From: Alligator mississippiensis | Taxonomy: Eukaryota; Chordata; Crocodylia; Alligatoridae | Direction of reading: 5' to 3' | Assembly: GCF_030867095.1 (NCBI RefSeq) | Contig: NC_081835.1 | Span: forward strand, 41,957,892 to 42,021,891 | Length of the DNA stretch: 64,000 bases | In this document: positions 1-13,400 of the stretch, in pieces | Position numbering within the stretch: the first letter of the stretch is position 1 | Layout of the letters: each line of letters starts with the position of its first letter | The notes under the pieces: generated by a model | The model's database searches: none | Seen by the model: the letters and a program-made list of their open reading frames with translations, nothing else | What the model was told of the DNA's origin: nothing | Program-made: the position numbers and the translations under genes

Positions 1-1370
1 TAACAGCAGAATACATATACAGACTATTCTTTAAAAGGCATTAAGGTTACCTGAATGATGGTCCAAAGGTTACCTGCCAATCACTGCTATGTAGCGATCA
101 GATAGCTATCCTGTTTCCAATTCCCCATCCCTTTTGGATGGCATGATTTCCCTCTCAAAATAAATTAAAAAACAAAAAAAGCATTAGGCCCTGGGTCCAA
201 GAAGCCATAAGCCCTTCAACAGCTGTGCATCTGAGCCACTAGTCTTCCACACAAGCACCTATCATACAAATTGATCTGCTGTCCCACCCAAGGCATGGCA
301 GCAAGAGATAACACTACAACAGCTTCAACTAGATATATTGATGCGTTTGATGCAGTGTTCTGCTCTCCCAACTAGGCCATATTTTGCAGTTTGGTTTAAC
401 CCTGTGCAAAGAAAACAGGATTTGCTGAAATGCTATATCTACCTGAATCCAAGACAGACCTGAATTTCAGACACCCCCCCAATAATTACATTTTGTAAAT
501 AAAAAAAATTATAAGTCTGTTACAATTTTCCATGTACAGAATCTTATTATTGGAAGGTCATCCTAAGTTCACTTCCCCCCTCCCCACAACTGCTAAGCAA
601 GGAAAGCAGCAGCAGGGAGACATGGCTGGGAGGCAAGCAACTACATTTCCCAACCATTTGTCCCGCCTACCCCCAGCTCATGCCTTCACCCCTTGCCACC
701 TGCCACCTTACATGGTGGTGCCCCTCCTTCCTGCTTGCCACAGCCTCTGATCCTACCCTACTTACTATCAGGCACTGCTCTGGATCCTCTCCCTCCCAGA
801 GCACAGAGTACATGGAAGCTCTGGCTGCAGCACAGCTACATAAGCAGTGGTAGCAGCAGCTCTGGTGTCCCAGGAAGATGTTGTGTGACCAGGCTGGGAG
901 CCAGAGCTTCCTTGTACTCTGATCCCTGTAAGGGAATGGAGCCAGAGCTGTGCAGGACAGTGGGTGGTGGTGTGGTGGCTGGGGGTAGGAAAAAGAGGGG
1001 ACAGAGACTACAGGGGGCAGGCAGGCAGCTGACTCTGGCCCTAACTTGGGTTTAGGCATGGAGCTGGCACTGCAGCAGCTGCCAACCCCTCCTCTGCCTT
1101 TACTCAAATCAAAAGACAGGGGGCCTCCTGTCCCATCATGTTGAATGCTGGGGGGTGGCGGCTCATCTTGGATTCAGATAAGTATGGTAGGTCTCCTCTG
1201 AACAAAAAACTTTTAACAAAGTCAAAACAAACATGTTTCCTCTTAACAGTTTCCAGCCTCCTTGTCTATATGGAGCACTGAATTGCTCAACCTAAACCTA
1301 GCCACACCAGATTGAGAGAGAACCTGTTTTTCTTCAGTCCACTGTTAACTTCATATTGGTGAAAGGATAC
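1..1370. other. TRAIP intron 14 (left part), no coding exon seen
   Basis: I looked on the minus strand for the last TRAIP exon (a C-terminal segment ending near FLW) and did not find it. Apart from the inverted repeat at 660-1,107 I see nothing. Confidence 0.7.
660..1107. repeat. Imperfect inverted repeat near the left edge
   Basis: The core arms at 805-826 and 899-920 are reverse complements at 21 of 22 positions, and weaker symmetry extends outward. As a result both strands show similar short open frames. It may be a palindromic MITE; no target duplication was placed. Confidence 0.55.
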
Positions 1371-1421
1371 AGGCTGTATAAACTTTGTTCTGCCTCCTAA
1401 GCCATCGTACCCCATTCTCAC
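1371..1421 (-). CDS. TRAIP: TRAIP coding exon 14 (51-bp microexon)
   Basis: 51 bp, residues 406-422, phase 0 at both ends. It reads VRMGYDGLGGRTKFIQP; the human protein has DGLGGRTKFIQP at the same place. The acceptor TTTTCCTCTAG is strong, but the donor CCT|GTATCC is weak. The remaining exon is not in positions 1-1370. Confidence 0.9.
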
Positions 1422-4400
1422 CTAGAGGAAAAAGGAAGAAATCTTTACTGCCAACCCAAAGCCCACATGCAGAATGCTTTGAGGCAAAATGGGTTTGTGA
1501 CTTTGGGTGACATCAGTGGAGCCAGATTTAGAGGAACAGCTGATCATTCACTTTAAAAACAAAACAAACACAGACCTCTGCGAGACAAGTCTCCAATTAA
1601 ATGCCCAAAGTCACTAGGGCCTATTAAAAGTCTTGATAATCTCCTGAAGGAAGGTGATCTACCTTACACAAGGGAAGCTTGTCTACTAAGACCTCAATAT
1701 CTGGAGTCAAGCCCAATCACTGAAAGATATGGAGGAAGATACCCAAAGCTCCATGGAGTAAGGGTGGAAACAATCTTACTGAACGTGTATGACTAGCTTC
1801 GTAGCAAAGGATGGACAGTGCCAGAGGGGAAACGGGTTTCCAGAACAGAGAAAGGTGTCAGGGTAAAGCTTATTTCATTCCTTGTCCCTCACTGGGACAA
1901 GAATAAATTGTGCTAACTCTTAAAGAATTCAAATTGCTGGAGGATTTGGGGAGGGCAGTTCATACTCACGGTGCCTATGTTTTTGTGCAACCCCAATGAG
2001 CTGCTACCAGATGGCTTCCTGGAAAGAACAGAGTTCCTAATAAATGCTGGCAGAAGTCCTTTCAGAAGGTCATCATCTGGGTCGTCTTTCTTGATCTGTT
2101 CCATTAAAAAGAGAAAAGATTGAATGACCAGATTTACTTGCTGAATTTTGTTTAGACAGGTAACACTGTGTAAGACAGTGGCCAGGGAAGCTGAACATGT
2201 CCTCTGGCAGCTGCAGCTGTGGCCCCGCCTGGAAGCTGTGTGCTGGCCAGGGCTGGGGCCCTCCCACACATGAAGGTGGGAGCAAAGTATGAGGGCTGAG
2301 CAGGATACAATCAACTGGTGGGCACCCACAGGCTGGATGAAAAATCACCTGATTGGCCAGATTCGGCCCATGGGCCATATTTTGCCAACCCCTGGGTTAT
2401 ACTAATAACATTGGCTTGGTGCTTACACTGCAGTGTCCCAAAACTCTGCAGAACAAATAATCAACAGGCACCCACGAAGGCCAGAAAGTCCCTGACACAT
2501 GGACAATGGCAAATGAGCCCCTGTACAAGTCCAACCAACACACCTTGGAGCACATGTTACAATACTAAGATCTGATCAAAGTGGGTCAGTTGTCAGATGA
2601 TCGATTTCCTGAGGGAATGGGATGCCAATTTCTTAAGCCTATTAAAAGTAGGAAGATCAGGAGAATAAGAAGCAACAGAATGGAGTTCAATAATTGGCTA
2701 CTTTACCTCTGCTGCTTCCTTCAGAATTTTTTTGGCAAGGTTCACCATAGGAGGCCTGTAAGAAACCAGATCAGTGAGTCAGCAGACCTCTATCCTCATT
2801 TCATTGCTGCAGGGAAGCACTGCAGCCACAGGTCAGCAAGAAGAGAGCTGATGTTACATGAAAGGTCAAATAATCAAGGTCTAAATGTCCCTTAATGCAA
2901 TGACTTAAAACATCTGGAGATCAGCCCAGTGCTCAGGCAGATGTGGGAGGGTCATAGGGATGCAAACATTTATCCCATCTATGGCCAGAGGAAGGGAAAA
3001 AACTCACTGCTTTTTATCTAGCTTAAGTCTTTTCGCAGGGGTGGTGGTAGATTTGTGAAGCTGGTGGTCAGGTGTCTCTACATCAAATGTGGCATCCAGA
3101 TCAATCTCATCACTGCAGGCAGGATGGTGGAGTTTGGGTTTCAGCAATTTCACAGGAGCAGGGCTACAACAGCATTTCAAAGATACATTAGTAACAGGCA
3201 CAATGTTACATACTGTCTGGTAGACAGTGAAGACAACTCAGTATCTCAAGATATATACTTATTAATAGCAATGATAAAAACAGACTTGTACTGGTGCCAG
3301 AAAACCCCAGGCAAGAGGAGAGTTTCATTGTACAGGGTGCTGTACAAGCTCAGAAAGAAAACACCGGCAAGCCAGTGTTCACTGCTGCACAGATCCACAC
3401 ATTCATAAGCTCTTGCCCCCTTCCAGTATAAAGCACTCTGGTTAAATAGATGTTGATATCGACTTCCAGTAACAACCACAACATCCTAGGGACTTCCCAA
3501 ACACAGAAAACCCCTTCCTGAGCCGACTTGACCACAAGACTGGAAGAGGCCTAGCATGTTGCTCTTCAATCTAAACCACCCATCTTGCTATCCAGGGTTC
3601 TGAGGTTAGTGTTTGCACAGTACACTGATTTCTTGAGTGGAAGGTGCTTAAGCCCTTTTTCCCTCCCAGCACCACTGCATCATGCTAAATCCAACCAGCT
3701 AAGAGCTCCCACTAGGCCTAGCTTTTACCCAGCAACTTTCCATGATGCACCAAGAATATCAGCTCTAGATAGCAAAGCAAAGGTGAGCAGAACCCCTGTT
3801 TTCATATCAAACCATTATCAATGAGAAGGGAGGAAAGAGAGTATCATACACAAACCAGAAAGGTTAAGCTACTGTGGTGTCTGCCACGCTTCACCATTTG
3901 CTACAGGCTTTCTGCTGCTTCCTACCCTTTATTTTCCCCATTGTCCATTAGACTGTACATTCTTAGGAGCTTGAATCTCATCCTCATCCTTGCCTGCAGA
4001 GCAGTAACAGCACTACACACCACACTGATTCTCATACACTTCTCTAACCTTTCCAAGACTAGTCGGCTGAGTGTCTCGTTGGCTACAGATGGCACCTTCA
4101 GGGTCTCCTGCAGGATTTCAATCTTCTTCTTCAAACTCTTCAGAGAGAAAAAAAACAACAGAGAACCAATAAGACAAATGGTAACCTTATAACAGAGATG
4201 AAGTTTGCACCCTACTTCCCCTTTCTCAGGAGAGAACACAAGCTGAAACACAGGGAGAGATAGAGTCAAGAGATAAGAACATGTGAGAATACCCTACTTG
4301 AAAGGTAGCTACAGAGAGGAGGCACTAGACTGTTCCCAGTGATGGCAGAGAACAGAACAAGGAACAATGGTCTCAAATTGCAGCAAGGGAAACTTAGGTT

Positions 4401-7400
4401 AGATATTAGGAAAAGCTCTCTCATTATGCAGGTAGTAAAGCAGTGGAACAGGCTACACACAGAGGCTGTTGAATCTCTATCCTTGGAGGTTTTAAAGACC
4501 CAAGTAGACAAAGCCTTGTATGGGATGATCTAGTTGGGGATGATCCTGCTTTAAGCAGGGGGTTGGACTAGATGACCTCCTGAGGTCCCTTTCAACCATA
4601 ACTGTCTATGATTCTATGAGGGATGAGCAGGATAGCCTGTAAGCTAGTACCTAGCTAGCAGGTGGCCCAAAGTCCTGGCTCTGCTGCTCTAGACCATGGA
4701 CTGCTACCAAATCTTGAAGGCTTAGAAGTGAAGGTCTCACCCTGATCTCCTTGTCTGCATTCCTCAGATCTTTTTCGGTATTTTTTAACTCCTCCTTCGT
4801 CTTCTCCAACTCCAGTACAGTTCTCTGTAGCTGCAGAATAATAGCAATTCAGCCATTCCAATTATACACCACGGTGCAATGCTAGACAGTGATCCCAGCT
4901 ATCCTGGCAGTACACATTTCAGCTGTATAGCAGCCACAGACTCTCCTAAGTCAGCTTTCAGAATGCGCCACTTGAGAACTAAGCTCTCCATTACATAGAT
5001 GCAGAGCTACTGCTTAGATTTATGGAACACTTCTGGGTGAGCAATCCATACCTGTCCATTTTTTCAAGCCATCCTGAAACTGTCCCCTCTGCAGGTTGCT
5101 TACTTTAACCCCAGCTGAGAAGCTTCACACACCGTTTCCTGTGCTTTCTTGCCTAGCACTGACAGCTTTTCTGTGATCTAACACATGGTGGCAGCAGTTA
5201 GTCTCTGCCTCAGTTATTTATAACCATAAGAAGTGAATACAAAGAGATTGTGGGTTGTCAGCTGCAAAATGAACATAGTAACTGGGTTTTGCTACTTCCA
5301 CTAGAACAGCACCTGTGCTACATTGACACTCATGGTACAGACTTGCCAAAAACTGCAGTTTCAGAACTCAGCTAGGACTTGGGCTATGTTAATGTGACAC
5401 AAGGAAATTCAAAGAAAATAATTAAGTATTCTGGCCCTTGAGCTGCTAGCACATCACAGGACTTCAACAGCACTGTACCTTATCCTACTTTGGGTATTCC
5501 TAAGCTACAGCAGCCTGAGTGCAACCCCTAGTACCTGAAACCATCCAGGCTTTTTTACGCTGCCCTTGTCAATAACAATATAATGACAATGCACCTTCAG
5601 GATCTCTTCATCCTGGAGTGTGCATTTTGATTCAATACTCAATACCACCCATTGTCCAAGTCAGTATGGCAGGCTAAGCACCACAGACCTTGCCAAAACT
5701 ACCAAGCGAGGCTACTGGGGGTGCACCAATACATTTTTTATTGTCTGATACTGATGGGCAATTATTAGAGGGGTGTTGGAAAGGGAAGGGATGTTGCAGG
5801 GGGACAGATCAAGGCCCCCTGCAGTGAGGGAGGAAGTGGGGCAGGTACTGCTCAGCCAGGGCAGTGAATGATCTCTCAGGATTGGGATGGACCCGCAAGT
5901 GGCTCATCTGGGGGGCATGGAAAGGTGGGCAGCTACCCACCGCTGTACACCACCCCAGGGGAGACGTGCGGGGCATGTGTCCCCCCCCCCCCAGATTTGT
6001 GCGTGGGGCAAGGGCATGCTAACTGCTGCGGACTCAGGGCCAGGGGCTGCGCTGGCACGGGGCAGATGGCAGCAGTACTGGGAGGGGGGCTACAGTCACC
6101 CCAAAATTCCCTGTAGCCACTCCTCCCAGCACTGCCACCACCCACATGTCCCTGATGGCCCAAAGCACAGCCCCAGCCCAGCTCCCCTGCCAGGAAGAGG
6201 CCAGCGCAGACCCTGGGCCCAAGGCCACAGCAGGCAGCCCACACTCGCCTTGCGCACATACTCCTCACGTCTCCCCCAGGGGTGTGCACAGGGAGCCACA
6301 CCCCCTCCCCACCCCATCATGTCCCCCATATGAGCTGCCCATGGGTCCGTACTCCTGGAGTCACATTCATTGTCCTGGCTGGGTAGTGTCTGCCCCTGCC
6401 CCACTCCCTTCTTTACCGTGGGGGGCCTCGATCTGCACCTCCCACACCCCTTCACCCCCACAGACTTACCGGCTGGACACTCTCCAACCTGCCAGGCTGC
6501 ACTCCTGGTCATGTGTATGCTGTGGCTGCATGCACGTGCACAGGATGTATTGATGACATTACTGGCCAAAAAAAAGCCGACGGCTAATAATGTGAATTTT
6601 CCTGTTATTGGTTCTGATCTGATATGCGACCAATATATCGATGCACCTCTAGAGGCTACTGCCCAGGTAAGACCCAGATAGATTTACACTTCTCCAAGCT
6701 GGAAAGGCTGTAGCTGCTTAGATATGCAACAGCAAACTGATGCAAAGAATTCACTGCTGCTCCAAAGCACATCTTGCAAGAGCATGTTTCAAACTAACAG
6801 CTTTATATGGCAGGGCTGGTAGCTTGTCATAACTTGAGGCACTCCAACCCTATGCATAGAAAGTCACAAATTTAATCTGGAGCTCAGTTTTGATATTTAC
6901 CATGTTTACTCAAATATGATGTGCATCCTTTCCCCCAACAATTAGCTACTGGAAACTGGGGTTCATGTCAAATAAGGAAGTGAGATAAGCAGAGGGCCAG
7001 ATCCTGTAAGAACTGAATTGCTCAGCCCCTCTGAGATGAGTAGGCATCCAGCAGCACCTGCTGTGTTAACTGGGGGCCCACTTGGCTGAAGTAGAGGGAC
7101 TAGGCAGTTTGGGTCCACCAAGACTGATCCCTCAGATGACTAAGCGAACACTGCTAGTTGAGGCCTGAACTGCCTAGCTTCTCTTTTAAAGCTGGGCCCC
7201 AGATGAATTGGCAGGCATTCCTGGCTGTTCACCTTACTTGAAGAGGGACTGGGCAGTTCAGCTCCAGGAGAATCGGGCACTCACTTTTCTTCTTGAGCCA
7301 AGATAGGTAGGAAGCCAGCAGTGCCTGACAGGTCAGTTGAGGGCACAGAACTGCTGGACCCAAACTGCTTGGCCCCTCTGCTCAAGCCAGGTAGATCCTT

Positions 7401-10400
7401 CAAGCTGGCCCCACAGGTGCTGCTGGCTAGGATGGGGCCCTCAGCAATGCTGGCAGGCCCTGCTCGCTGCTCACCCACCTCAGATCCAAAAGAGAAGTAG
7501 GGCTTGGCAGTTCAGCTCAGCCAGCAGTATCTGCCTTGTCCTGCAGGGGGTTAACAGAGCAGCCACAGGTTTTTGCTCCCCCCCCCCCCATAGCCGCCAC
7601 CTGTGTTTTCCCTATGAAAATACCACGCTACTGGTATTTTCAAGGAATGATCTTTTTTTCTTCATTCCACCTTCCAAAACCAAAGTGTCTCTTATTCAGG
7701 GACTGGTGATATATGAGAGAATGTGGTATTTACGAGGGTAGTAAAACAGTGGAACAGGCTACAGAGAGGTTGTGGAATCTTTATCCTTGGAGGTTTCTAA
7801 GACCCAGCTAAACAAAGCCTTGGGTGGGATGATATAGTTGGGGATGATCCTGCTTTGAGCAGGGGGTTGGACTAGATGACCTCCTGAGGTCCCTTCCAAC
7901 TAGAATAGTCTATGATTCTGAGACAGACTTGGCTCTTTAATACAACTCAAATAGATCACCTCACTAGCAGCATTACACACGTGCACCAAACACAAGGGAG
8001 CTCAGGCAAACTTTTTAGTCCTAAGTAGTAGCCAGCATTACTGATCCAGGTGGATGAGAGCAATATTTGCTGCAGGAAGCTTTCTTTGCTGCGGGTGCAG
8101 GTCTGCAGCAGCAGACACTGGCCTATGGAAGCAAGATCAACCCAAAGCTTCACAAACAACTGTCTGCTTTCCTTTTACCTTGTTATTGCCAGAAAACAGC
8201 TCCTTTTTCAGCTTCTCTGTCATATCGCTAGACATCTTCTGAGCCTCCTTCAGATTTTCATATTCCCTGGAAATGGCCCAAAAAAGTCATGAATGTCTCT
8301 ATGAATTAGAGACAGGGTTCTCAGCAGGAGCCAGTGACCAGATGCAGCCCCCCAAAAAACTCAAATCACAGCTTCTCAGCAGAATACCTGGTGCAAATCT
8401 GTGTATTCCACAAGAACTCTTCTGGGGAGCAACTCAGTTATGACTCAGGCTAATCTACAAACAAGCCTAGAGGGAGACTAAGCCCAGACAACTAGAAGGA
8501 GCAAGAATAAAGCCCTTGACTGCAATCTGTGGACATGTCATTCACATGAAAAAGGAGACAGCCTCCTTCCTGAGAGATGGACATATAATTTTGCTTTAAA
8601 AAGACTTTCCATGGACACTTTGGGTACCTTCTGTGCAAAATCTCTTCTGATAACAATGCAGGTGCGCTAGCTCAGCTCAGTATTAAGATTGCAATTACAC
8701 AAAAGCTGTAATTTATCACAGCATGAATGGGAGGGGCTCCTGGAAGATCTGGAGCCACTGCAGATTAGTGCGATAGAAATTTGGGAGTACAGAACAACTT
8801 GGCCTGCAGCTGCACAATGCTACACTCTGCATGGACATGCGGATATTATGCCACCCATCCTCTGAACACGTCAAGAGACTGTTCTCTCAGCTCTTATCCA
8901 ATCATCATCCCATAGATGCAATAACAATTGTTTCCATAGTGATGCTCATGTCACTACAGGGACAGTGGGAGAACGTGTGTGGCAGTCTCCAATCTAAGTC
9001 ACCTGGATTCTGTCAGTCAAACCCCCATGTAGTAACAGGCAGTTAGTCTAGCTAAATCACTGTACTTCCCTGCAGTGCCCTGTAGGGGGAGTGCTATATC
9101 TACAGACCAAAGTGATAGCACAAGTTACAGCCAAACCAGCAGCACCTACTTTTTCAGTGAGATACAGTAGATTGCAAGCTGTTCCACTGCCGCCTGCCCT
9201 GCTCCTATATCTCGGATCATCTCCTCCACTTCTGGGCGTTGGCTCTTTAACAGCATCTCAATTCTGCAACAGAAGTAGCTGGTCAGGTAACAGAACAGCA
9301 GTGCAGCAGGGCTGAGAAAGCAGATGAGCCCTGGCACCCTAGAGCCAGCTGCCAGGACTCATCAAGAATTACTGTAGATGTAGGCCACCTGCTGCTTCTT
9401 CTCCAGCTGGGGGAAGAAGTTACAACTTCTTACCAGCATCCTCCCAAGTCACTGGCTGCTGGTGAGGAAGTAGAGCAGTAATGGCTTAGCAGAGCAGGGA
9501 CAGCTTTACTCTTGTGGACTAAGCACTGGATTAGGAGGCAGAACTCGGAGTTTTATTCTTTGTCACTAATTCACTGTATCCACAGACAATTCATTGCCAT
9601 CTCTAGGGCTGAGTTCATAAGACAGGCTTAGTCAAACCAAGGCTAGGCGGGAAGGCATAAGCCAGGTATGCCCAACTTCATTATGCTAATGGAAAAACCT
9701 GTCCTCAACAGGTGAGAGGAGGTGTTGAGGGTGAGAAAGACAGATGGAACATGGTGGTGACAGGCTCAGACAGGCCAGAAGGACACATCCTCATATGTAG
9801 TACTGCAGCTTACCCCAACAGAGAAAGAAGAAAAGAAGCAGATTCATAGCAGCTCTGCATGTTCAGCATTTATAGCCCTTGTAAAAACCCTCTGCATAAG
9901 CCACTGCCCTGCCTGCTCATTTCTGCAAGTACAGGCATATGTAGCACAGTCCCAGCTCTAACCTCTCCATAGTTTGCAGCTTGTTTCTGAGCCTGCATGC
10001 CTCTTCTTTCGCATTCTTGGTATCTTCCTTCTGCTTCTCCAAATACTTCATTTGTTTCTGAGACAGAGGCAGGAATGGGGATATTTAAAAAGGGCTTCAG
10101 GGACACCAAACCCAAAGCAGCCCCTCAAAGCAATTGTCAACTGAACAGTCCAGAATTAAAGGGGCTTTAGATTCCCACCTAACTGCATCACGCTTCCACA
10201 AATGGCAAGTCTTTGGTGCTAGTCACTAGGTGGTTCAGCCCAGGGCTTTGCTCAAAATTGTTTCTCCTACTAGGATTTGTGTGGGATCTTTCCCGGGTGC
10301 CACTTCTATGTTCAGAAACAACGCAGTCCCAGAAAAGTAAAAAGTTTCCAGTTATAGCAGTCCTCTTCCCCCTCTAACACACTAAGCCTTCCCTCCCCCC

Positions 10401-13400
10401 CCCCCCCCTTTTTTTTTTTTTTTAACTGTCATGTTAAGCAGATGAAATAGGAAACACTGCAGAAACCTCAGCTGGGATATCTGACACCTGACCAAGAAGC
10501 AGGTACCTTTTCCAAATTACACTGGAGAGTTAGTTGTCTAGATATTTCTGGGGCATATGGCATTAGAAAGTGACCCAGGCTGGATCAATGGAATATATAG
10601 GGGGCTTGGGTGGGGATCTGATGGTTTTTTAATGCACTTGTTGCCTATGCTTTGATCTCTGGGTCCATTTTGCACATCAACTTCAAAGGTTCCTGGTCTG
10701 CTTTTTCAATGCAATGCTGTTTGATCCAATTCCAAAGACTGGCCAAACATTAAAGTGTTTTAAAGGTATAACGAGAAGCCTGCCTTCAGCCTCCCACCAG
10801 CTCATCTAGTCACAAAAACAGGATAGGAGCCCTGAGACACTTATGTCACTGTAAGATGCCAGCTGGCCTAGGTCAGATACTTGCTCTTCCCATGCCAGGA
10901 AAAGCCAAAGGCTGTTCCTAAGCTGTTCCCTCTACCACAGGTGCCTTCTGTTTCTACTTCCCTTGCACTGTTCTAAACCAATGCAAGCCAGATTTAGATT
11001 CCCCGAGTCAGAACTTCCACCAGGCCATTCTTCCCCTGTACAGCAACTAAATCCAGCTCAGTATGTTCAGTAGTAACACACCTGGTGTTACTGGAGGACA
11101 GACATGGCTTGATGCTAGTCAGTTTAGCCCAGGGTGGGCAATTATTTCATCTGGCAGGCCACTCAGGAGTTTTGGTGAGCTGTTGAGGGCTGACACAAAA
11201 TCTTTCAGAAGATATCATTTTAACAAATTATAGATAAAAAATCGTATACCAAAAATCAGGCATCTACTATATTTTAACTTTGGTTAAAAAAATTAATTTT
11301 ATCCCGATTTGTTTTTTTTGAGTAGTGGATATAGAGGCATAATAGCTCAAAATAAAGTCTCAATTTTGTATAGTGTATGTGGGAGGTGGGTGTACGCCCA
11401 TGTGTGTGGAAGGGTCCTGGAAGCCAGTGGCGGGAGGCAGGCCCACACAGCAGAGCTGGCCTAAGTGATGCACTGAGGTTTGGTGTCCATTCTCCCCCAC
11501 CCCTCCATCTGGCCTATGGCTACACTTACGGTACTCTGCATAGGGCTGGGCCCTACCCACTTCTGCACTATGCTTCCACCTGGGGCACCATGCTCCCCAT
11601 GTTCCTACCTGTGGCAATGCGGCCCTGGGGCATTGTGACCTTGTGTGTACAGCCTCCCGGCAGGGCTGCTCCTGCTGCTGTCCAGGTACTGCTCAGCTCC
11701 CCCCACCTCCAGCAGCTCCTCTTCCTGCCCTTACTGTGCCACTATGGCTGCCTTCCACCTGCTCTGCCTGCAGGTGGCTGCTCATCAAGCTGGGTGGGTG
11801 GGTGTAGTGGGTAGAAGGTGGCCAAGAGCTAAAGCTGGATCCCCACATGCTAGGTCAGGAACTGGCCTGTTGTAGCTTCCCCCTCACTTGGTGCAGCAAG
11901 GACAAGGAGAAGGAACAGGTGCCACTGGAGGAGGGGCACCTGAGTAGTACCCAGCTGGCTGCAGAAGCAGCCAAAGCAACCCTTCTGGGAAGCTGTGCAT
12001 GGCCAGGGCAGGAGTGAGGTGCAGGCTGCCCTAGGCAGGAGCAGGCAGGGCTCGGCCTTGTGCAGAATGCTGTGGAGACAGCCATGGGCGAGATACAATC
12101 AACTGGTGGGCTGGATCCAGCCCACAGGCTGCATGTTGCCCACTCCTGGTTTAGCTTCTGCCCTGGCTAGAAAGGTATGCAGTGATACCACAGAGTCAGA
12201 GACAAACTGTTAAAAGAGTTGTGAGAAGAAATACTATGCAAAACTACCAGGGAACTGCAAATGCCCTACTGAGGAGACTCACTCAATAGCACCTTTTCCA
12301 TCCAGCATTCCCAGATGGTGGTGACTGGGTTCTACACAGGTCAGAGGATTTTTACAATGACTACACAGGCTGCAAACCATGTTTGATGTTTCCCACTTGA
12401 ACATGAGACATGGGAAAGGCAAGTAGAGAGGGCACATAGAAACCTAGTAGCAAACACAACCATCTTGAGAGAAATAAGCTGGGGGCTGTTTGCAGCAATT
12501 GCAAAGTTGCTAAAAAACTGGAAATCAAGTGTTTATGTGACCAGGAATTATGATCAGGCCTCATAGTAAAACCCTGGTCATTGGAACCACTGAGCACCAT
12601 GCAGTCCTTGAACAGAACATAAATAGGATAAATATATCTTCTGGTTAAGAGAAATTTTCAGGGCTTTCCCTTTATTCCTCCTTTTTTACCTACACACACT
12701 AATAAAGCATAATTTAGAGTTCCATCCTTGGTTCAGCAGAGTTTACTGCTGGCAGGAAGGCATCTCCATTAGTAGAAATTATGGTGTGCTCCTCCCCCAC
12801 AGTCAAACAGCAGCCATGCCCACTTGCTAGGATTCGTTTAAATCAGCTGAGAGACATCCCAGTAAAATAATTGTTCTGCTTAAACCCATTTCCACTGTTA
12901 TTTACTCTCAATTTATGACAAAATAGTCTTAGGAGACTAGAAAAGAAAATATTTGATCCCTGGACTACTTCATGTTAATGACTTGACTGCAGAATAGGGG
13001 CTGGCTGTGGTTAAATTCAACTCAACTAAAGCTTGCAATTCTCCCATGGCACATTTCAATTAACTTGTTTGGGTGGGGAGAGAAATCAAAGATTAATATT
13101 AACCGATCCAAACCCGAATACTGCCAGGCCTAACCCAAAATAGGATATTTAATGCAAGGCACCAATCTCCATCTGTCAAAAGTTAGTATTCTCCCTCAGA
13201 GCTTTCATGCTCATGCCCTTCAAGATTGATAATGATATTTCATTAGGTGTAAGCTGAGCACACTCCTCACCCCTCCCGTCGCCCAATGCCACCCAATGCC
13301 GTCAAGTGCACAGCTGCCTCTCATGTGTGCTGCCTTTGGCCTTGAGCAGAAAGCCATTTTCACAGCAAGAGAGTTCAATGCTAACCATACAGACCACCAC

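Noticed and set aside
5887..6569. Several overlapping 120-157 codon frames
   Set aside because: They are inside the GC-rich hAT at 5,716-6,651, with none resembling a transposase.
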